Origin: Vanilla planifolia
Taxonomy: Eukaryota; Streptophyta; Magnoliopsida; Asparagales; Orchidaceae
NCBI GenBank assembly: GCA_023846275.1
Contig: JAIUJO010000162.1
Coordinates: 939,651-1,003,650, forward strand
Reading direction: 5' to 3'
DNA length: 64,000 bases
This document shows positions 50,951 through 62,400 of the stretch, piece by piece. The notes beneath the pieces were generated by a model that saw only the letters and a list, made by a program, of their open reading frames with translations, was not told the origin of the DNA and ran no database searches. Position numbers and translations under genes: made by a program. The stretch's first letter is position 1; every line of letters begins with the position of its first letter.

Positions 50951-53311
50951 TATATCTTACAAATAATATATGAATCTAGGTACATAAAAATACTCTTGCC
51001 CTAGCAAGAGATCTTTTTCAATGCTCTCAAGGCCACAAAATGAAGTAGCGCATCAAAGGAGCACTGCTATGCTCCAAATTTGCACATGACAAAGTTAAAA
51101 AAACTACATTGGCTTCTTCGATGCATATGAACTCTCTTATTGCCTAAAAATCTTCAACTTCTTGGGCAAGTTTAAAAAATGTTTAACTCAACAAAAATCA
51201 TATAAACTGGTCAATGAGTCATTAGAAAATCTGATCATCATTTAATTAACAACCACCAATGCCTATAGTAACTCTAGGAATTTTATGAAACAATGATCTC
51301 CATGAATTATTCATCAATTATGTTGCTGTTTGGAATCCTTCCACTATTGCATGCATTTGATAAATTTTTATTCCTATTACCCTTAGTATCTTGATCCAAC
51401 TTCATGTCATTTTTGCCGAACTCATACATGTGGTCTAGAAAAAAAAATGCATTAACCTTAACCAATAAGATCATGTTCAAGAAAATATTAGAGCACTTCC
51501 ATTTTTTATGCCAAGTGAATTTCATTTTATTCATAGTAAACAAAACAAAGTTCTACATATTCAACATAGGAGAGAAGATTCAGACCATTGACAACTACTT
51601 ACACTAACAAAAACATTTGGCTTCCCAAAGAGGTCTTATTCTTGTAGGTGTCCTCTGTTTATAATTAGAATACTCCTAAGAAATAAAAATGACATTCACC
51701 CATTCTGAACTATATCTTAGTGATTCCAAGTCCAACCAAATAAGTTTTATATCTATAATAGCTCTCCATTCCTACCACTTTTCATTTACTATATAAAGTT
51801 AATATCCATAACCTTCATTAATGCATAGCAAACTGCCATTTCGTGATTATTTGCAACTTCCTCTTCCAATAATGTCTCTAGGAATTTTTCTCATAGTACA
51901 ACTCAAAAGTTAGTTCATCCTTAGTTTTAATCAATAATATCCTTCTTATGTTGCAAGCACTATGATAATTTCTCATTTATCATCTTCACTATATCCTAAT
52001 TTAACATAATGTTTTAACTACCCACCTCATTATAGTATCCATTCTCAAGCCAATCATGAACCTTCTCTAATAAGATCATCATCAAATAAGTCACCAAAAT
52101 ACTTTAATTTCATGCCATGTTTCATGTTATCAGCATAATTGAATTACTTCCTTATTCATGGTCCCCATTGAGTAAGCTTATTATCAAAATGGTTATCAAA
52201 GGCCACCAGTTTCTATGTCGATTATGCCTCACAGAAACAGCAAGACTATAGTTATGACTCATGTAAGATGAATTCCACTTCCTTCCATGTTGACCATTGT
52301 AAAAATGCACTATATTCACAAATAATACATCTTTGAATGATACCACACAATTTTTGACCACATTTGGTATCACTACAACCATCTTCATTTACACAAATTC
52401 TTTAGGACTTAAGAGCCCCCTTTTATTGGCTAACCAAACCTCCTCTAAACAAGAATCAGTTTTTGTTTACAATTTTCATGAATGCTCTTTATTCTTCTAT
52501 CAGGAGAAAGCATCTTCACATCTTGGTTTGCTAGTCTCTTCATGTAATAGCCAAATGAACCTCTAGTGGAAATCATGTTAACATTACTCATTTTTTATCA
52601 TGTAAGAGCATCCTTGAAACTCACATTAGTTGGATTATTTCTTGTACAGTCACTATTTGGATAGTTTTCCTTCCCTACAACTTTGGCATCATTAGAAACA
52701 CTTTTGGAGCACCTTTGTACATCAAATGCTTCAACACAATTAAGACTTATAACATTGTCCCTTGGTACATTACATGGTTTTATAAACTAGTTGAACTTCA
52801 AATTACAATCAATGATGCTTACTTCTTCCATATTCTCCTTAGTTTAAGTTATAGTTTGCAAAAGAATAGCTGATGTACCCCTTTCTATAGCTGATTCACT
52901 ACCTTCTTTTATTGATGAGTTCACTTCACAACATACCTAATTTTATTTAGACATAACCATTGATGTCTTAAAATAATTTCCTTCATTCCTCTACGTATGT
53001 TTTGAAACTATGTTGGAATACTCACAAAAAGAAGAATGTTGGGGTCCCTAAAATTCTTTCTACTTTGGATCAGAACCTTTACATCTATCATGCACACTAG
53101 GGGATAGTGCACCATGTCCCTTTTTTCATAATATTTCTTGGCTTTGAGCCCACCATTATGCTAGCAAACCTTCTAGTAATTACATCCATCTTCACCTTTG
53201 CCCACCTTCCCTTCCATCTAACTATAGTTCCATCCACTATCTGCCTGCAATTTTATCTACCATCCACCATTTATTTAGAGTTTCATTTTGTTGTCATTCC
53301 AAATTTAAATT
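50951..53311 (-). pseudogene. LINE copy D: ORF1-like block
   Basis: Minus strand: NVSFKDALT (about 52,600), then GSFGYYMKRLANQDVKMLSP (about 52,500-52,560), matches the ORF1 N-terminal part of copies B and C. A 78-codon open stretch (52152-52388) follows, containing MVVVIPNVVKNCVVSFKDV. I could not place a zinc knuckle with confidence. The 51307-51543 ORF is a further fragment with no recognised motif. The block lies between the 3' end of copy E (53,312) and the endonuclease of copy D, as expected for ORF1 and 5' sequence. Confidence 0.6.
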
Positions 53312-55000
53312 CTTTGGGTTTTTTGATAAAATAACTACTTTAAGTATATAATATACTCTCTTAAGGAGGTTCATAAAAACGTTTGAAAATAGATATAACA
53401 AAAGTTATTTAGAAAAGATAAATTCCTAGTCACTATTAAAATCACATGAAAGCGTCTGATATGTGACGAAATTTGTTTCAACATTTCCTTGTCAAATATA
53501 AATGATAGCTTGAAGGATATCATTCCATTCACAAAATCAATTGTAACATGATACTTTTTCTTGCAAAAAGAAGAGAGCAACAATCATGTGACCTCCACAA
53601 TAGCTATTGTTGAATCTAATTGTATCTCCACAACATGAATGTTGAAAAGCAAAGTTCTTAAATTCTCCAATACTTTTGAGGATTGTAAGAGTTTTCATAA
53701 TAGTGATAGATTGTAACATATGCATTTTACTAGTAAGAATTAGAGGTTTGGCCATGTGATCTAACATTCATATGTTGATCCCAGCACTATGACTTTCCAT
53801 TTTGACAAAATCATAAGTGCATTTCACCCAACAAATTGGTGGAGTCCATTTTGAGGTCACACATAGCCTAATGAGGCTATAGCTACTCCCATTTTATAGG
53901 TTATGAAGAATAAATATTACAATAATGGCCATAAAATCCAATTAAATATTCCTTTGTATTACTACAAGAATAATTGTCATGTCATAATATGTGTCGCTAT
54001 TTTTGTTAAACCTTAGAATATACAACACTATTGTAACAAAATTCACTTCACTAGAAACGTTGTAATCCCAAAGTTGTTCCCTATTCAACTTGATAGTTCT
54101 TATATTGAATTAACCTGACTATAGTACTTCTACTAAATAATATAAAAAAATTTTAGTTGTTTCTTTCCCATGCTTCTTTATCCTTGTAACTTTCCAAGAA
54201 ATTGTTTGCTAAATTTTCCTCCATGCATCACCAAGGGCATGTCCCCTACACTAATAAGTTGCTCACACAAAGCAAAAAGTTTATTGGAACAAGATTCAAG
54301 ATAAAACTCCATAAGAATACAATCACATGAGGCTACAACTTCTTGTTCCAGGCCGAAACTATATCCTTCAATGCCACATTCAAAAAAACAAAAATGTTAT
54401 ATTATATTAATTTACATTCCAATGCCATGCCTTCATTTTGCTTAAAATACATTATGCCTTTTAAAATTGACTTAAGAAAATTGTAGAACTCTAGATACTA
54501 AATTAACATCAAATATGTTTTTAATTTTGTCACTAACTAATTCTCCATGCTCCATAACTAGGTCCTCCACATTTAATAGATACTTAATGAAGACATTGAT
54601 GAATGTTAGCAACATAACAACTAGGAGATATCCAAATGAATTATGGTATATAAAAGGACATATTTACCTTATACAACTAACCATAAAAATAATCTGTGAA
54701 TGTATGTGGCCTCGAATCATAGAAATTTTTATTTTCATTGTGTATTTAAAATTCAATACCTTACCCATTGGCCACCTTCCTGAGCTGTCAGCCTTCTACA
54801 TTGCTTTGTAGCCAACACCTTCTACCAAATAGATAAATCATAGATGCCTAAACCATCAACTCCTTAGGAAGCATCATCAATGAGCTCAACAAGGAGTGGA
54901 GCATATGGCTTAACTTGACTCAACATAAGAAAGCTTACCAAGCCAAAAAAATAATGATTGATAGATTAAGAGCTCTTTCTTGATTTTATGGGTAATGTTT
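53312..55000 (-). pseudogene. LINE copy E: RT C-terminus and RNase H only
   Basis: Minus strand: VDGLGIYDLSIW, stop, KVLATKQCRRL (54,785-54,870) is the GGLGIRDL / ALLAKQ RT C-terminal motif. TPPICWVKCTYDFVKME (53,794-53,848) is the RNase H start with Trp and Asp kept. HMAKPLILTSKMHML and a 76-codon stretch (53537-53767) cover the next RNase H strands, and 53371-53583 the rest. The 3' end carries the family motif at 53,312-53,325. Nothing 5' of the RT C-terminus is seen, so the copy is 5'-truncated, the common outcome of LINE insertion. The left ends of D and E match closely in organisation. Confidence 0.75.
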
Positions 55001-58000
55001 CATGGCCATTCTTAATTAGAGGAGTGATTTGTTTCGTTATTTATATTAATGAATAAGACCTTGTCTTATTGGTAAGCGATGAGGAGTCTAAGCCCTATGG
55101 CTAGTTCATAAGGAGACTATGGTCACATAGGCCTTGGAAGTTTATGAAATAATATGTATGTGATGCCCTTGGATGTTTGGGCTAATGTATTCAACAAATG
55201 CATTTCATTGGTGAAAAAGGTCTTGGTAATCTTACGAAATCTTCATTATTACTAGGACAGATTATTGCAAATACTTGTTTTCAATGATGAATTCCTTCAA
55301 CTTATGTTGCCAGTGTCCCAATGTTTTATACACATTGCTTATTAATCTTACTAATTAAATGTTCTGGTTTAGTTTTTAGATCATTATCATGTATGAACTT
55401 TTCATGTACAAGTTAGTGAGAAGATCATAGAGCATAATCATTTTAAGGAAGAAGAAGTCATAACATGGTTTATATAGATGAACCTATGAAAGGATCTTTG
55501 GCAAGAGATATAAATTATCAAGTGATCTGTGCAACATGTGGTTATGCGATCACTATTCCATGCGCATTTCTTCCATCGTTTGTGCTTTTACTTGCACATG
55601 GAGTTCAATGTTATTGGGTATAAATAATAGCCTGTGGGCATGGTCCTATGCAAAACGAGATCAAATATTATGTTAGCAATAAGATTGTTGTGCATTACTA
55701 AGTCCATTTGGTCTTGGAATTTGAACATAAAATGAATCTTAACAATGGATATCTTGGATCTTCCATTGTTGAAGAATGTAATAAAATATGATATGTGCTG
55801 TGAATTGCAAAATCTCATGAACCACCAATTTTTTTAACACTAGTTGAAATCGAGGGCTGCATGAGTGTTATGCAACTTATCTATAATTACAGAAACCTAA
55901 AATAATAGGTTTAGGTCCCATACCTCATTTGGAGGTGATTGATGGCACCCCATGCTAACAACTAGTGTGTTGATGCGTTCGGTGATGGCCGACTATCAAT
56001 GTAGTAAGAGGTGGATGCCATCGAGTGTTGTGGCATTAACAAATAGAAATTTATGTTACAGTGCAAAAATAGATTCCCCAAGTCCAACTCCATACACAAT
56101 GTGTGGAAAAAGAGTACTTTTTTGGTGAGGCTACCCACTAAGTTTAAGCATATAAATATGCAAAGAAGGAAATTAAGAATATCCCCTTTGTAATGGCGAG
56201 CGAAATGGGACAAGCATCAGTATGGAATTAGAGCAACCTGAAGTTAAAATTTGAAGCCTAGAGAGGACTTCTTAGTGGTAGATAAGGACAAATCCCAAAG
56301 GGACATCAAGGAGGGTGAGAGACTCATTCAGCTTAAATTCTTTTACTACCTAAGATGTTGTCAATGAGTCATGTTGTTTGGGAATACAGCCCAAATTAGG
56401 TGGTAAATTTGATCCAAGGCAACATAATGACACGAGATTTGTCTTAAACCAATACCATGATAAAACAGTGAAAATGACTTTGAAATGATCATCAAAGAGT
56501 ACTTGAAATTGTGATCATATAATTTATTATACGACTCGAGAAGTAGATTGTCTTGGGCCATCGCAATGGTAGCAATTGGACACATTGATAGTTTTGGCTA
56601 GTCGCAATGCTCACCCCATTGAGTTGTGCCATCACTACACCACATGCATTGGTTAAGGCTAATGGGATCCCCATCTGACAAATCTTAATATAAGAATAAA
56701 GGAGTTTAAAAATGCTTGTGAGTCAATGAGTGAGCAAGCTTAGAAGATGCAAGGAAGCTTTTGGTGGGATCCTTTTGCAAAGGGTGTGACATGAACTGAC
56801 CCATATCTTTTGCGATGGGCTAAAGAGAGAGCATTGCTATTGCTACACACAAGATAATGAACTATGCCTCTGTAGGGTGTATCCCAAGGAAATTGTAGTG
56901 GAGGTATATGGAAAAACTGATAGGCAAATCGTTTGCATGAAAGGGGTGTTGGGGGAAAAGACCAATTGATAAATTTTGTAATTGGCTCCCTTCAAAACTT
57001 CCCTTAGGATAGTAGAAGCCTTGATGAGTCGAGTAAAGAATTCTAGGCTCCAAGTGCTTCAATTTTAGTAGCAACATTTGGGATATTGGGTGAACAAAGG
57101 TAGACTAATGATGTACAACTTTGTGCTAACCTAGATCCCATAAAGTATGTTAGTTTGTTAAAACTACAATTTTGGTGGTCATGGAAGTTAAAATTTGTTA
57201 TGGAGATATGGAGATAGTGAGATTATTTCTAGTGTTCCAATTGACAATAACTTTGAAAGAGAGTCGAATTAAAATTCTCTAACTTGGATGTCGTGGATTG
57301 ATGGCAATGTCAAGTTGTCAGTGTGGTCGTATAAAGATTTACAATTTCTTCTTAACAACCTATCAGCCATGAGAACAGTCAAGCTAAAGGATAGGTGAAG
57401 TAGTTAGTAGAGCATTAAGTGGTGTCTAATGGACCTTCAATGCTTGAAAACCTGAATAGGTGAGTGCCTTCCATGCCCATTCAATGGAGCAATGTAAGTA
57501 TGAGAAGTCAAAAAATTTGATCAATAATGTCTAGAAAAGGATTGACTCTTAATGTTAAGCAAGGGGTCCCAGTCCTCAACCAATCGGTTGTCCACAAACT
57601 ACTCAAACTAGTTACACGATGAAGTGTACCAGTTGGGGGACTAATTAGTAGTGAACACAATTAGGGCCTACCCTTGGCATCAAATAATTGACTTCACAAG
57701 ACATGGGAAACCTGATTGTTTAACTAAAAAAAGTATTATGATGGTCATTGAGGATGCTCATGTCATATAATTTATCTGTAGTGCCAAAAATGGCAAAGTA
57801 AAGAAATTCAACATAATGTGACTAAGATGTAGGAGTAATTATAACTCTCTTAATGTAGCTAAACAAATCATTATCTTGTTATTGATCTCTATGAATACTG
57901 TAAATGAAGGTTTGTTTGGTGAAGCCCCTTATTGAGGCCATAGAAGAAAGTAAAGGAGCCTAAAATAAGACTTTAAAATGCAACTATGTTTTCCAAATAA

Positions 58001-59400
58001 ATAATATGGTAAAAATGTTGGCTAGACCAATTTGTTTACTGGGTACTTTGGATAAGAACATGACTAACCTTATTTAATGTCTTTGTGCATATGATAAGTC
58101 CCTAAATGAATATAATTGGGAACATGTGATGCCTTGGGATAAGCATCAGGATATGTATGGTGAGTCAAGGTTTGGGTTGGGGTACAAAGGTCATTAACAA
58201 TACTTGTGTGAACCTAGACATTATTGTAATGAAAATCAACCATTAATGGATCCTAAGAGAAAAAAGAAAAGCTTCATAAACACTAATGTTAACTAATAAA
58301 AGAAATGGTCTTTAGAAAAATAAAGTTATAAATACATAGAGGAATAAATGGTTATGAGACTATAAATAGTTAAATTATGGTTTAGAAACAGCCCTATGAC
58401 ATTTAGATAATAATGTCATTAGATAAATGAAAATCAACTATTGGCATAAAGCTTAAATTGATTTAGGGCTTGAAGTATCCTAAATTGTTATGGGATAGAG
58501 TTAGTAGGATACTACAGCTTAAGGTCATTACTTTGACTAAGTGAGGTCAAATGTATTGGTTCCTTGATCATGCATGCTCGTTGAAGAGATAAGCAAGTTA
58601 GGCTACTCTATTATATTGGCAAAAGGTGGTAGTTACATATGGTTGGTTGAGCCTATGAGATTAGTGCTAGATTGCATTAAAAAACTTCATAGAATTGGCT
58701 AAATGTGATCATAAAAGTTGTTCTCCGAGGGAACTATTATAGATTTAGCCCCATTAGAAATCAAGTAATATGTAATATTTTAGAGGGGAGCACATATGGC
58801 TTTTGAGGACTTCTTGAACCATATCGGGTTTGCCCATGTGATCAATGCTCCTTTGTTAGATCATCTCATGTGAAAGGGGTTCCAAGCCCTATCATGATTG
58901 TCATGGATAAAACAGTGTACTAGATCAAACAAGAGGCACTAAGCCACAATATTAGATATATATATATATATATTATATATTGACTTAGTTATTAGTGATG
59001 ATGTCATGTGGTAGTTAAAAACAAATTCTATTTTTTAACATGATTTACTCAATTACTACAAACAAGCTTCTTAGCTACTAAATATTAGTCTTATATTATG
59101 GATCAAGAATTTGTCATTGAGGCTCCAAGTATAACCCTTATATTTTTTTGGATTAGGGAGGAAAGGTTTCAATAGTTAAGAAGCTTGAAAATATCAAAAT
59201 GAGTGCATTAGTTGGACAATTCATGACCTTTATTTTAGCATCAGTAGTAGTTAATTATATTTTTTCATCATCACTTGGTTTTATTAGACATACGATGCAA
59301 TTGGACTACTATATTAAGCTTAATAGTTTATTACGAAATTTTTTAACAATCGTTTGTTGTTATTCGTGGAGAATGGAGTAGATTGAAATGTATTGTACAT
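55001..59400. other. Unassigned stretch, probably decayed transposon sequence
   Basis: About 4.4 kb that matches neither the satellite nor the LINE. It is slightly less AT-rich and shows more CpG than the arrays. The longest frames are on the minus strand (55588-55818, 55962-56213, 56361-56585, 56862-57077) and encode ordinary-looking protein such as SYYIDSRPSPNASTH and IATIAMAQDNLLLESYNKL. I recognise no domain. All are interrupted by stops within 100 codons. A short (TA)n lies at 58,956-58,980. A 60-codon plus ORF (59199-59381) has no recognisable features. An LTR element or other old transposon is possible, but no LTRs or primer-binding site were identified by eye. Confidence 0.5.
58956..58980. 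repeat. Short (TA)n tract
   Basis: About 25 bp of TA repeats with one TTA interruption. Confidence 0.9.
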
Positions 59401-62400
59401 GTATATGTATATAAACATATTTACTTAATTTTAACTTTAATATATATGTATATAAACATATTTACTTAATTTCAATATAAAAATGAATTATTAATTTGTT
59501 TAATTAATTTTACAATTAAATATAATTCAAAATTATGTCTATTGGTCTAGAAAAAAATCATTTCATTAATCTTAAGGAGCTCTATTTCATAACATAATCA
59601 CTTTTTGCACTTCAAATTGATTATCTTTTATGGTTTTAAAACACTTTGTGGGACACTTTTAATACTTGCATTGCAAATTTATAATTTTTACACTTGAGAT
59701 TGTCCTTGATCCATAATGCCTAAGTTTTCTACCACAAATTGCTTCATTCATTTCAAATTATTTTTGTTTGGCTATTTTACTACGAAAATATAATTTGCAT
59801 ATGATGTGATCTTTACATCCCTTTGATTTTGCTATAGTACAATACTTTTTTTACCGTATTGTTTATGGTGCATTTCACATATATGAAAATGATATTTTTT
59901 TTAATATTTATCCATACTTAGGTTGTAATATATAGAAATTTAGAATGAGGGTTGATTGAGATGAAACAAAATTTACAAAACATAGCACTTAGACCTTTAT
60001 AAAATAAAATATTCAGTATTAAATCTTTTGGAATTTTATTTTCTTTGATTTTAACACTCTTTTGAGACATTTTTTGCCCTTCATTTCACAATTAAGGATA
60101 TCACTCTTGATCTCCTGAATATTTTGTAGTTAAATTTTCTCACAAAATTTTTCTCATTTGTTCAAATTTTTTGCTCTTATTTGGTTATATTACTATATAA
60201 ATATAATTCTCTTCTCTTATGACCTTTTCATGTCGATTGTTTTGTTAAATTATGTTACCTAAATTTATTAGATCTCAACTTTAATATACATTTATTTAAC
60301 ACTAAAATAATAATTTATTATAATTATTTCTAATTTACTTAGGTAAATTGTAGTAATTTCAAATAAGCTTTGATGGAGATGTAATAAACATTATTAGACT
60401 GTTGACTAATTCTAAACATTATGAGGAATTTTGAATCATAAATAACTTGATAATCAAGGAAGATTGATTTATTCAATTTGATATGATGGAAATAGTTTTG
60501 TAGAACAATTAATCTCATCTCTTCAAACTTTTTATATGATTTGATCATATTAGTATGTAACATTAAATGGATTACACTACGAGCGTGACGTTGCTTTGAT
60601 TTGGCGATATTTTATTGCTTCAATTTATCTCATTTCAACATTAATATATATCTTCTTAGTATTAAAATAAAATTATTGTTATTATTTTCATTTATTTGCA
60701 TTGATAATTCTTTATAATTCCATTGGTCATTCAATGGTGACAAAACAAATACCTTAGACTTGTCTTATCTAACACTAACAAGTTAATAACTCATTTTTAT
60801 ATCCTTAAAAATTTTTACCATGGATTTTGAACACTTTATGAATAAATTTGATTCTTGCATAATTTTAGGATTAAAAGTTTTAAACTTGATCTACTTAGTT
60901 GGCTGGAGTACAACTTTCTCTAAAAGATTATGTCATTCTAAGAACTTTTTTGCATTGATTTGGTTATATTAGTAGGAAACTCTAATTTTCCTATAGTGTG
61001 AACCCTACAACACATTGATTATTTTACATTATATATAATAAATTTATCTCGTTTCAATTTTCATATATAATTCCTTGATGTCATTATTACTATTATTTAT
61101 GAATTTTTAAGTTGCCAATTCATCAAATATCAAAATAAAGTCAAATTGTTATCAAATACATATCCTTGGACTCATGCATCGAGTTCTATGAAATTAAAAA
61201 TTAAATTTTATATTAGTATTTATTTAATTTTGTTTGATTTTAATTTAATTGATGAGGCAATTTAATTCAAACCCAATATAATGACTGGGGATGTTAAACG
61301 TGATGCCCTTAATTTCTACAAATGAAATTTATTACATAATTTATTTCAATTTTTAAAATTTTTTACTTTGAATTGGTTGTATTAATTTGTAACTCTAAAT
61401 ATTGTCTCACATCACATTTAGTAGGCTTTGATTTTTTATATTAAATTGCTAACCTTTATCTATTTATAGCTTTAATGTATATTTATGTAATTTTTAAAAA
61501 ATAATTTATTATTTTTATGCCTATTTATTTCCATAATCTACAGTAACTCATGACATGTTCAATTCAAGTGAAACAAACGTCACTAGACTTATCTTGATGA
61601 GTTCTATTCAATTAATATTTTTTTATTTCAGAATTCTTTAGCTTCTTAAGACTTTTTTCATGCTATATATGTTATTTTGAATTGCACTTGATTTAATGAT
61701 TGATAATGCTAGGAACTATCACCTTAGTATCTTTGAATGATGCTTTTCTATGTTATTTATTAGATTAAATCAAATTTTTTTTTATTTAGCCATATTACTA
61801 TAGAACTTTAGTTGTACTCTTGTTCGTGACTTACATCACTTTGATATGGTTATATTATATTAATTAAATTTATTTATTTTTATCATTAGTATATTATTTT
61901 TTAAATTTTAAAATAATAATTTATTGTTATTTATTCTTATTTTTTTTGTAATTTCTAACAATTTAAAACGATATTTGATTAAGTTGAAACAAGTGTCATT
62001 CAACTCATCTGGATAAGTCCAAATGAATTGAAATTTATTTTATGTTTTTTAAATAGTTTTTTTAAAGGGTTTCTGTAGACTTTTTAAGACATTTTAATCC
62101 ATACATAATTTGAAGTTTGTGAATGTTACACTTAATCTTCTTCATTTCTTAAAATATAGTTTTTCTATATAATTTATATTATTTCTTTAGATGTTTTCTT
62201 TAATTTGGTTATATTATTATGTTACCCCAAATCTTCTATTATATGACTTATTTATTTCCTTTACTTAATTTATTACATTGTTTCACTTTATTTATTTTTT
62301 CTTTGATATAAACTTAACAAATATTAACATAATAATTTTTGTTATTTATGCCTATTTAATTTAGTAATTTTTAATAATTCCAAATGAGGTCAAATCGTGA

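Noticed and set aside
54515..54811. 98-codon plus-strand ORF
   Set aside because: It is antisense to LINE copy E, whose minus strand holds recognisable RT C-terminal and RNase H motifs.
32765..55000. Functional retrotransposon
   Set aside because: Every domain is broken by stops and frameshifts, and catalytic residues are lost in the endonuclease of C and D and in the RT of A and C.
32765..55000. LTR retrotransposon or endogenous virus interpretation of the RT motifs
   Set aside because: The order endonuclease, RT, zinc finger, RNase H, with LDMxxAYDKVNW and YLGIII-type motifs and no protease or integrase, fits an L1-type LINE.
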